Assembly (NCBI GenBank): GCA_964343605.1
Contig: CAYFKJ010000001.1
Coordinates: forward strand, 558,001 to 622,000
Length of the DNA: 64,000 bases
DNA from: CAYFKJ01 sp964343605
GTDB lineage: Bacteria; Pseudomonadota; Alphaproteobacteria; UBA2966
Reading direction: 5' to 3'
How positions within the stretch are numbered: position 1 is the first letter of the stretch; each line of letters opens with the position of its first letter. The notes below the pieces were generated by a model. That model was not told the DNA's origin, did not search any database, and worked only from the letters and a program-made list of their open reading frames with translations. The position numbers were made by a program, and so were the translations under genes. Of the stretch, positions 33,977-41,192 are shown in pieces.

Positions 33977-34954
33977 ATGACTGAAATCGAAGACTGGGAG
34001 ATCCCGGCTGCCGCCCAACCGAACCCGGCAAGCTGCGACTACGACCTGAACGCGGCGTTGTCCTCGGTCGTGGCTCTGCACTCCCGGATTCCGCCCGATG
34101 CCTTCACCGCGCCGATACTCGGGACCGAGCGCAGCGGCAACGCCGTCGTCATTGGCGACAGCGGGCTTGTCATCACCATCGGATACCTCATTACCGAAGC
34201 CACGGAGATCTGGCTGACGACCAACAGCGGCGTCGCGGCGCAGGCCGACGTCACCGCCTACGATCCGGTGACCGGTTTTGCCCTTCTGCAGGTGCTGGGT
34301 CGGCTCGGCGTACCGGCGCTGGAGCGCGGGTCGAGCAAACAATCCCGGGTCGGCGACCACGTGGTTTTTGCCGGCGTCGGTGGTCAGCGCCGGGCCTTGC
34401 AGGCGGTGATCGCGGCCAAACGGGAGTTCGCCGGGTATTGGGAGTACGTCCTCGACGAGGCGATCTTCACGACCCCGGCCTACCCGCATTGGGGGGGCGC
34501 CGCGATGATCGGCCGGGACGGCAAGCTCCAGGGCATCGGTTCGCTTTACATCCAGGATATGGACCTCGAGGGCCAGCAACGCGAAGGCAACATGATCGTC
34601 CCGATCGATCTCCTGGATCCCATATTCGAGGACATGACGACGCTTGGCCGGGTCAATCAGCCGCCGCGGCCCTGGCTCGGGCTTTATGCCTCGGACTCAG
34701 AAGATTATCCCATCGTGATCGGGCTGGCCGAAAACGGCCCCGCTCATGACGCCGGCATCGAGCCTGGAGATCAGGTCATCGGGGTCGGCGACATTCGGGT
34801 CAATGATCTCGCCACTTTTTTCCGCGCGGTCTGGGCGCAGGGAACGGCAGGCGCCGCGATACCCCTAACCGTCTCCCGTAACGACGAGGAAAGACTGGTG
34901 AACGTCATTTCGATGGACCGCAACGATCTTTTACGCAAGCCCGACCTCCATTAG
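33977..34954 (+). CDS. HtrA/S1C-like protease homolog with PDZ domain, catalytic triad missing
   Basis: The product has 325 residues. A trypsin-like domain (about 20-220) aligns in pattern with HtrA: GNAVVIGDSGLVITIGYLI, DPVTGFALLQVLGRLGVPAL, SRVGDHVVFAGVGG and EAIFTTPAYPHWGGAAMIG. In active HtrA these places hold TNxHV, the D of D-x-DlAl and GNSGG. Here the His is Tyr, the Asp region is TGFAL and the Ser is replaced in HWGGA. So no triad is left. A C-terminal PDZ domain (about 235-310) contains PWLGLY, DAGIEPGDQVIGVGDIRV. It has no signal peptide, so it is cytoplasmic. It is probably a binding protein, not a protease. Confidence 0.82.
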   Translation: MTEIEDWEIPAAAQPNPASCDYDLNAALSSVVALHSRIPPDAFTAPILGTERSGNAVVIGDSGLVITIGYLITEATEIWLTTNSGVAAQADVTAYDPVTGFALLQVLGRLGVPALERGSSKQSRVGDHVVFAGVGGQRRALQAVIAAKREFAGYWEYVLDEAIFTTPAYPHWGGAAMIGRDGKLQGIGSLYIQDMDLEGQQREGNMIVPIDLLDPIFEDMTTLGRVNQPPRPWLGLYASDSEDYPIVIGLAENGPAHDAGIEPGDQVIGVGDIRVNDLATFFRAVWAQGTAGAAIPLTVSRNDEERLVNVISMDRNDLLRKPDLH

Positions 34955-35011
34955 ATTCTCAATTCCGGTCGGACAACCCCTTATCTCATCAAGCAACATC
35001 GGAAAGACATC

Positions 35012-35698
35012 ATGAGTTTCGTCATTTCGCCCGCCCCCGTCACCGCGCTGCCCATCGTGGGCAGCGAGGATCAGTTCCCGGTCCGCCGCATCTACTGCGT
35101 CGGCCGCAATTATGCCGACCATGCCCGCGAAATGGGCCACGATCCCGACCGGGAAGAGCCATTCTTCTTTCAGAAGAATCCCGACAACCTCATGCCTTTG
35201 GGCGGCGATTTTCCCTACCCGCCCATGACGGACAATCTTCATCACGAGATGGAATTGGTCGTGGCTTTGGGCGGCGGCGGCTACAACATTCCCGAGGACA
35301 AGGCGCTCGATTGCGTGTTCGGCTATGCCGCCGGCCTCGATATGACCCGGCGCGACCGCCAGGGCGAAGCCAAGAAGGCAGGCAGGCCCTGGGAGGTCGG
35401 CAAGGCCTTTGAGCATTCGGCGCCGTGTTCGGCCCTCATGCCGGCATCGGAGATCGGCCACCCCGCGACGGGCAGGCTCGTATTGGAAGTCAATGGCGAA
35501 GTCCGCCAGGATGCCGACCTCAGTCAACTCATCTGGAACGTGCCCGAATCCATCGCCTATCTCTCCCAACTATTCGAACTGTCGGCGGGCGACCTGATCT
35601 ACACCGGTACTCCGGCCGGTGTGGCCGCGGTGGTGAAGGGCGATAAACTGCACGGCACGGTCGAAGGCATCGGCGAAATCGACATCACCGTCGTCTGA
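35012..35698 (+). CDS. Fumarylacetoacetate hydrolase (FAH) family protein
   Basis: The product has 228 residues from ATG 35012. The FAH catalytic domain has IYCVGRNYADHAREMG at the start, FFFQKNPDNLMP (about 51-62), the metal Glu pair in HHEMELVVALG (about 76-86), the Asp in GYAAGLDMTRRDRQ and FDHSAP-like EHSAPCSALMP. The ending DLIYTGTPAGVAAV matches. Enzymes of this family hydrolyse or decarboxylate beta-diketo acids, such as fumarylpyruvate, with a divalent metal. Substrate specificity is not readable from these motifs. It is followed after three bases by the 97-residue gene. Confidence 0.93.
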   Translation: MSFVISPAPVTALPIVGSEDQFPVRRIYCVGRNYADHAREMGHDPDREEPFFFQKNPDNLMPLGGDFPYPPMTDNLHHEMELVVALGGGGYNIPEDKALDCVFGYAAGLDMTRRDRQGEAKKAGRPWEVGKAFEHSAPCSALMPASEIGHPATGRLVLEVNGEVRQDADLSQLIWNVPESIAYLSQLFELSAGDLIYTGTPAGVAAVVKGDKLHGTVEGIGEIDITVV

Positions 35699-35701
35699 AC
35701 G

Positions 35702-35995
35702 ATGGATCCGGAAACCTTCAAGGAGTCGCTGGCCGGCGACGCGCCGCCGGCCGAGTTGACCGATGTGCTAAAGGCCATGTGGTTTGCCGCCAACGGCGAT
35801 TGGGACCAAGCGCACAAGCTTGCGCAGAAGGACAATTCGCCCGCCGGTGCCTGGGTGCACGCTTACCTCCACCGCGTCGAAGGCGACGAGAGCAACGCCG
35901 GCTATTGGTATGCTCGGGCCGGAAAGCCGCACGGCAACGCCAGACTGCGGAACGAGTGGACGGAAATCGTGCTTGAATTGCTTCAAGACAAGTGA
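35702..35995 (+). CDS. Small conserved-looking protein of unknown function (97 aa)
   Basis: ATG 35702 lies three bases after the FAH stop, so it is translated with it. The product is helical with a composition like a TPR pair: LTDVLKAMWFAANGDWDQAHKLAQ (about 20-43), AGAWVHAYLHRVEGDESNAGYWYARAG and NEWTEIVLELL. There is no signal or membrane part. Such short helical proteins are often seen after FAH genes in alphaproteobacteria (from memory). The function is unknown. Confidence 0.75.
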   Translation: MDPETFKESLAGDAPPAELTDVLKAMWFAANGDWDQAHKLAQKDNSPAGAWVHAYLHRVEGDESNAGYWYARAGKPHGNARLRNEWTEIVLELLQDK

Positions 35996-36000
35996 CGCCC

Positions 36001-36795
36001 ATGCTTCGAAATTCGTCCGAGCTATACCGCCGGCCCAATACGAGGGGTTTGATTCGCCTGATCCTCAACGCGACGCGCAAGCAACCACGCCTGTCCCGCG
36101 CCTCGTCCCTGAATAGGCTGCGGGATTATATGTGGTTGATGAGCACACCCGAATTTCATGATTTGCACCTCCAATTTGCCGGGATCATCGATAAGGCCCA
36201 ACGGGAGTGGCGCAGTTATGACTATGGTGAAGGCTACTTCTACCAGAGCAATCTCGATGTCGGCATCCGCGGTTTGCGCTCCACCGAGGCCCGCTTTGAA
36301 GAGTATGAGTTGGCGGACCATCTTCAGGATCGCAACGTCTTCGAGATCGGCAGCAACTGCGGCTTTCTGAGCCTCAAGATTGCGCGCTGCGCCAACCGAA
36401 TAACCGGTTTGGAAATTAATCCCTATTTGTGTGAAATCGCTTCGGCAGCCGCAATAAAGCTTGATTTGGATGAAAAGTCCGAATTTGTCAGCGGCAAATT
36501 CGAAGAGTATCAGCCTGATGGGACTTTCGACGCCGTCTTATCGTTTGCCAATCATACGACTTACGATCAGAACACCAGTCAAGATGTAGAGGCCTACTTT
36601 GCCAAGTGCAGGAAGCTGCTCAATTCGGATGGTCTATTTCTGTTCGAGTCGCATGCACCGGAGTTCGAAGGCGGAAGCCTCCACCGGGTGGTTGAGATAT
36701 TAAAACAACACTTTGAAATTAATTCGTCAAAAACCAGCCGCGCGGGTTCATTTTTGGATGTTGGCCGGAGTTTCCTGGTTTGCCGGGCGCGTTAA
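36001..36795 (+). CDS. Class I SAM-dependent methyltransferase
   Basis: The product has 264 residues from ATG 36001; a GTG at 35992 overlapping the previous stop would add three residues. The SAM-binding motif I is VFEIGSNCGFLSLKIAR (about 112-128), followed by the acidic residue of motif II in ITGLEINPYLCEIA. The region FDAVLSFANHTTYDQN is motif IV. An N-terminal helical part (about 1-95) probably recognises the substrate. Codon use is clearly more AT-rich than in genes to the left. The acceptor is unknown; a glycan or small metabolite is plausible given the neighbouring genes. Confidence 0.8.
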   Translation: MLRNSSELYRRPNTRGLIRLILNATRKQPRLSRASSLNRLRDYMWLMSTPEFHDLHLQFAGIIDKAQREWRSYDYGEGYFYQSNLDVGIRGLRSTEARFEEYELADHLQDRNVFEIGSNCGFLSLKIARCANRITGLEINPYLCEIASAAAIKLDLDEKSEFVSGKFEEYQPDGTFDAVLSFANHTTYDQNTSQDVEAYFAKCRKLLNSDGLFLFESHAPEFEGGSLHRVVEILKQHFEINSSKTSRAGSFLDVGRSFLVCRAR

Positions 36796-36798
36796 GGG

Positions 36799-37050
36799 CT
36801 AATCCGAATTGGATTTTCGGCCCCTGATCTTCCACCAAAGGCTGGCAAGATAGGTTCGCGTCTGCCGAAACGTCAATACGAAGGCGGCGCCAAATGCTGC
36901 CAGGATTTGTAGGAAAATAGAGGTGCTGCCGGGATCAATATAAGCCAGAGCGGGCTGAGCACCCGAAATGAAATATACCGCGGTCGCCAATGCCACGACC
37001 ATACATCCGGTACGAGCTGCCTCAATTGCTTTTGATCTAAGAACTTCCAT
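36799..37050 (-). CDS. Small membrane protein with YIDPG motif (83 aa)
   Basis: The product has two hydrophobic segments: CMVVALATAVYFISGAQPA (about 16-34) and IFLQILAAFGAAFVLTF (about 45-61), then a basic tail. The motif AYIDPGSTSIFLQILAA resembles small membrane proteins found next to polysaccharide and lipid-modifying genes. It converges with the methyltransferase gene (4 bases between the stops). The function is unknown. Confidence 0.65.
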   Translation of the reverse strand: MEVLRSKAIEAARTGCMVVALATAVYFISGAQPALAYIDPGSTSIFLQILAAFGAAFVLTFRQTRTYLASLWWKIRGRKSNSD

Positions 37051-37253
37051 AAATCCAGTTCGCTTTCAAGAATCACAAGTTTCCTTCCGCCGGTCTGACT
37101 TACTACCATGCTGGCGGCGGATTGCTCCACCAGTTTGTTCCCGGATTTTTTGATGACAATCGGGATTGCGCCGAATAATCATGTTTCCTCGTTTCCCAAT
37201 CTAAGTTCCGGTACCGTGACACTGAACGACATTCGCGCCTTCGAAGGTGATCG

Positions 37254-38144
37254 ATGGAACCTCTCCTAGCGCTTGTGGCGGCGACCACATTGGCGGGCCA
37301 AATCCTGAAGGACTGTCCGACCTGTCCGGAATTGGTCGTGATTCCGGCAGGCGAATTCACAATGGGCGCACGGGAGATCGAGTGGAAATGGTGGAAGCGC
37401 CCGGAAATGAGGAGGTACTACGACTCCCAAATCCCACGGCACAAGGTCACTCTCAAATCATTCGCGATAGGCCGTTTCGAGATCACCCTCGGCCAATGGC
37501 GGGAATTTGCCGAGGCAACGGACAGGAGTGGTGACGGCGGCTGTTTTTACTGGACCGGTACCACGGCAATAGCCAAGAAGGAAACGTCATGGCGCAACCC
37601 TGGTTATGCACAAGACGACGATCACCCCGTCGCCTGCTTGAATTGGGATGACGCAAATGACTATACGATTTGGCTGTCCCAAAAAACGGGTCGGAAATAC
37701 CGTCTGCCAAGCGAAGCCGAATGGGAGTATGCCGCCAGATCCGGTCACGACACAATGCACACCTGGGGAGAGGATTGGGAAAACAACGAAGCCTGCGTAT
37801 ACGCCAACATCTCGGATATTGGATCGGGGGGGGCCGTATTCGATTGTGACGATGGTTATGCCAGAACAGCCCCGGTTGGTTCATTCCCCGCTAATGATTG
37901 GGGCGTATTCGACATGGAGGGCAATATCGGCGAATGGGTCCAGGACTGCTACCATCCCGGGTACGATGGGGCACCGGTGGATGGCAGCGTATGGAAGGGT
38001 CCCGAACGCTGCGGCGCGAAGGTGCGGCGGGCGAACTCGTGGGTTAGCGGTCCTTGGGATAGCCGATTAGCCGATCGATTGGGTAATCCGAGGGGAATTC
38101 GACTGAGCTACATCGGCTTCAGAATTGCCCGGGATTTGAACTAG
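37254..38144 (+). CDS. SUMF1 / FGE-sulfatase-fold protein (not a classical FGE)
   Basis: The product has 296 residues. A weak hydrophobic N-terminus (LLALVAATTLAG) may be a signal or anchor. The SUMF domain begins ELVVIPAGEFTMGA (about 26-39), then HKVTLKSFAIGRFEITLGQW, the SEAEWEYAARSG box (about 153-164), VGSFPANDWGVFDMEGNIGEWVQD (about 207-230) and GFRIARDLN at the end. The cysteines that bind copper in formylglycine-generating enzyme are not evident: the equivalent stretch reads RANSWVSGPWDSR. It probably binds a glycan or peptide, or has a different oxidation role. No sulfatase gene is near. Confidence 0.85.
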   Translation: MEPLLALVAATTLAGQILKDCPTCPELVVIPAGEFTMGAREIEWKWWKRPEMRRYYDSQIPRHKVTLKSFAIGRFEITLGQWREFAEATDRSGDGGCFYWTGTTAIAKKETSWRNPGYAQDDDHPVACLNWDDANDYTIWLSQKTGRKYRLPSEAEWEYAARSGHDTMHTWGEDWENNEACVYANISDIGSGGAVFDCDDGYARTAPVGSFPANDWGVFDMEGNIGEWVQDCYHPGYDGAPVDGSVWKGPERCGAKVRRANSWVSGPWDSRLADRLGNPRGIRLSYIGFRIARDLN

Positions 38145-38329
38145 TTTCCAAGTCGAGTCTCCATCTTCATAAGTCCGCCGGGTATCGAAAAGCACTCTTT
38201 CGCCGTTCCGGATCTATTCTCCTCGGAAGTCGGTGCAAGCGCTGGTTGACGGCTAGATTCTAACGTAAGCTATTTACTAGACGTTGCGAATTGCCGCCAA
38301 AATTTCTGACGTTACGACAGGTAAAACAC

Positions 38330-39559
38330 ATGCCCATCCAAGAACGCAATTCCGGTCCTCTTGCGGGACTGCGCGTGCTCGAACTCGGGCACTTCATTGC
38401 CGGACCGTTTTGCACCCGCCTGATGGCGGATCAAGGGGCCGATGTCATCAAAGTTGAACGTCCCGGCAAAGGGGATCCGGTTCGGGACTGGGGTGAAATG
38501 CTACATGGAAGTTCTATCTGGTGGTCTGTTCACGGTAGAAACAAACGATCGATAACGGTGAACATCAAATCCGGGGCTGGCTTGGGTATCATCCAGCGTC
38601 TCGTTCGCGACTGCGACATCCTCGTTGAAAATTACCGTCCCGGCCAACTCGAGAAATGGGGATTCTCAAGCTCCGAACTGGAGAAACTACGCCCCGGACT
38701 CGTGCTTGTTCGGATATCAGGTTACGGCCAAACGGGTCCTGACAAAGATCGGGCGGCATTCGGCGTTATCGGCGAGGCGATTGGCGGTTTGCGACGCCTG
38801 ACCGGATTTCCCAAGGGGGTGACTGACTTGCCGCCGGCGCGAACTGGGGTCAGTTTGGGAGACAGTGTCGCTGCACTTTATGGCGCTTTCGGGGCGCTTG
38901 CTGCTTATCGAGCGCAGCAAGAGGAGGGCGGCACAAGTGTTCGCGTCGTTGACGTCGCTTTGACGGAATCCGTCCTCAGCCTGACGGAAGGATGTATTCC
39001 CGAATTCGATCTCTTGGGCAAAATTCGCCAGCCCGCGGGTTCGACGTTACCGACAAATGCCCCATCCAACGCCTACCGCTGTTCCGATGAGGAATATGTC
39101 CTGATCGCAGCCAATTCAGACCAGCTTTTCCAAGCCCTATGCAATGTTATGGACAGGACCGAACTCGTTTCGGATGCCAGATTCCTCACGAACAGCAGCC
39201 GATGTGAGCATGCCGACGAACTCGACGCGGAGATCCAGGCGTGGGCGGGTCCCATTACGAGCGATGAAGCCGTTGAAATTCTGCGCCAAGCAGATATTCC
39301 CTCGACCAAGATTTATGATATTTCCGATTGCGTTAACGACCGGCAATTTCGGGAACGTGAAATGATCACGAAGGTCGAAGATCCAAACTTTGGCAGCCTT
39401 CTCCAGCCGGCGCCGCTACCTAAATTTGGCGGCGGTCAGGGTACAGGTTCGATTAGATGGCCGGGTCCCGCCGTCGGCGAACACACTCGACAAATCCTAA
39501 CAGAGTTGGGATACGGTCCCGACGAGGTAAATGCCTTTGTGAAAGATGGTGTCGTTTGA
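38330..39559 (+). CDS. CaiB/BaiF-type class III CoA-transferase
   Basis: The product has 409 residues from ATG 38330 (CAGG upstream); TTG 38291 is an unlikely alternative. The family start is LAGLRVLELGHFIAGPFCTRLMADQGADVIKVERPG (about residues 9-44) and DWGEMLHGSSIWW. The catalytic Asp is in ARTGVSLGDSVAALYG (about 185). LVENYRPGQLEKWGFS and VSGYGQTGPDKDRAAFG-like segments fit. It moves CoA between carboxylic acids. The AT-richer codon use matches the three genes before it, and it faces the 4-hydroxybutyryl-CoA-dehydratase-like gene, for which it could supply the CoA ester (inference). Confidence 0.9.
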   Translation: MPIQERNSGPLAGLRVLELGHFIAGPFCTRLMADQGADVIKVERPGKGDPVRDWGEMLHGSSIWWSVHGRNKRSITVNIKSGAGLGIIQRLVRDCDILVENYRPGQLEKWGFSSSELEKLRPGLVLVRISGYGQTGPDKDRAAFGVIGEAIGGLRRLTGFPKGVTDLPPARTGVSLGDSVAALYGAFGALAAYRAQQEEGGTSVRVVDVALTESVLSLTEGCIPEFDLLGKIRQPAGSTLPTNAPSNAYRCSDEEYVLIAANSDQLFQALCNVMDRTELVSDARFLTNSSRCEHADELDAEIQAWAGPITSDEAVEILRQADIPSTKIYDISDCVNDRQFREREMITKVEDPNFGSLLQPAPLPKFGGGQGTGSIRWPGPAVGEHTRQILTELGYGPDEVNAFVKDGVV

Positions 39560-39669
39560 GCGATCTCGATATACACCGATTGTGATCAAGGTCTCTGCCG
39601 ACACGGGGGCATCATAGCTCCGGCAAACGAGTTTCCTGCCGGTCCTAATCGGCTCCCGCGAATTATCGC

Positions 39670-41181
39670 TTAGTCTTTTATCCCCGCCAATCTGCGGGCG
39701 TGCTTTTTCTTGGCTTCGAGATCCATGCCGCGGGCGATCTGGACGCGCTGGGCCTGGGGCGAGCCGGCGCCGTGCATGGATTCGGTAAGGTAACCCACGG
39801 CATTACGGCCCAGCGTCATGTTCTCGATCAGCCTAAGGATGCGCATGCGGTCTTCGACCGGCGCGTTCTCGCGTCCGATCAGGAACTTGCGGATCAGCGG
39901 GCCGACCTCGTCGTTTTCCAGATCCTGCTCCGAGGGCATGGTGACCATCAGGCCGCCGGCCAGATCCTGGGCCAAGCGCGCGATCTCGTAAGGGAATCGC
40001 GTAACGTTCTGTTTGCAGACATTGGCGTGCATGTCGTCGTTCTGCCAAACGCCCGACTTCATGGGGCGGGCTTCGTAAGCCGACGCGAGGGCGGACCCGG
40101 CGATGGTCTCATTGAGGTGGGCCATCTCGATCAGCTTGTCCTTAATATGCGAGGCTTTGGGCACGCCGTTCATGTCGGCGATCTCGCCAGCCGCGCCGAT
40201 CAGCACGTCGCCCACACCGGTTTTGCAGATGTAGCTGCAGCGGTGGTAGGTGGTGAAGCGTTCCACCAAGTCGGCCGCGAATTCGTACTCACCGTTCATG
40301 AAGACGCGTTCATAGGGGATGAAGACGTCGTCGAATACGATCATCGCCTCCTGGCCGGCGTATTCGGCGTTGCCGCTGTCGATATCGCCCTCTTCCATGC
40401 TGCGGGTGTCATTGGCCTGACGCCCGTATACGTATGTAATGCCCGCCGCATGCGCCGGCACGGCACCGACGATGGCATAGGACCGGTCATTTTCCCCCAA
40501 CCGGATGGTCGGCATGACGATCAGCCAGTGCGAATTGACACAGCCCGTCTGGTGGCACTTCGCCCCACGGATCACCACGCCCTCTTCCCGCACTTCCGAA
40601 ACATGTAAGTAGACGTCCGGGTCGGCCTGTTCGTGGGGCGCCTTGCTGCGGTCACCTTTGGCGTCGGTCATGGCGCCGCCGATTACCTGGTTCTTGTGCT
40701 GAACGGCCGTCAGGAAACGGAGGAAGCGCTGGTGGTATTCGGTCCCGTGCGCCTCGTCGATCTCGTAGGTGACGGAATGCAGCGAGTTGATGGCGTCGAG
40801 CCCGACACAGCGCTGGAAACAGGTGCCCGTGCGCTGGCCCAGCCGGCGCTGCATACGTCCCTTGGCGACGAGATCGTCGGCGCTTTCGGCAATATGCAGG
40901 AAACGGTTGACCCGGTCCCCCGTAAACGGGGAGAGCGCGGAAGCCGCTTCCGGATCCTCCAGCGCCAAATCGTAAGTCGCCGCCATGGCGTTCATGGAAG
41001 GCCGGATCATGGGGTGGTCGACGGGTTCGTCCACACGTTCGCCGAACAGGTAGACCGCCATGTCCCTGCCGCGCAGGCTTTCGATGTAGTCAGCGCCGGT
41101 GCGGATGGTGTCGTAAGCACCCCAGTCTGCCGTGTCGAGGGGGGCGGTCGGGTTGGCCGTGGCGTCTTCTGCGGTGCTCAT
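39670..41181 (-). CDS. 4-hydroxybutyryl-CoA dehydratase-like flavoenzyme (HpaB superfamily)
   Basis: The product has 503 residues from ATG 41181 (GAGG upstream). It belongs to the HpaB-like flavoprotein family, but carries 4Fe-4S ligand positions known from Clostridium 4-hydroxybutyryl-CoA dehydratase: Cys121 and Cys125 in TGTCFQRCVGLDA, and His313 plus Cys319 in TTYHRCSYICKTGVGDVL. VIRGAKCHQTGCVNSHW (about 202-218) is also as in that family. Classic 4-hydroxyphenylacetate monooxygenases lack these. The reaction would be 4-hydroxybutyryl-CoA to crotonyl-CoA, or vinylacetyl-CoA isomerisation, and needs FAD. The gene is 11 bases downstream of pepP in one unit. Confidence 0.8.
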   Translation of the reverse strand: MSTAEDATANPTAPLDTADWGAYDTIRTGADYIESLRGRDMAVYLFGERVDEPVDHPMIRPSMNAMAATYDLALEDPEAASALSPFTGDRVNRFLHIAESADDLVAKGRMQRRLGQRTGTCFQRCVGLDAINSLHSVTYEIDEAHGTEYHQRFLRFLTAVQHKNQVIGGAMTDAKGDRSKAPHEQADPDVYLHVSEVREEGVVIRGAKCHQTGCVNSHWLIVMPTIRLGENDRSYAIVGAVPAHAAGITYVYGRQANDTRSMEEGDIDSGNAEYAGQEAMIVFDDVFIPYERVFMNGEYEFAADLVERFTTYHRCSYICKTGVGDVLIGAAGEIADMNGVPKASHIKDKLIEMAHLNETIAGSALASAYEARPMKSGVWQNDDMHANVCKQNVTRFPYEIARLAQDLAGGLMVTMPSEQDLENDEVGPLIRKFLIGRENAPVEDRMRILRLIENMTLGRNAVGYLTESMHGAGSPQAQRVQIARGMDLEAKKKHARRLAGIKD

Positions 41182-41192
41182 ATTTCAGGTCC

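Noticed and set aside
36873..37130. 85-codon minus-strand frame overlapping the small membrane protein.
   Set aside because: It is another frame of the same region; the YIDPG-containing frame has clear membrane segments.
37254..38144. SUMF1-fold gene as a diversity-generating retroelement target.
   Set aside because: No reverse transcriptase, template repeat or A-rich variable repeat is visible within several kilobases.
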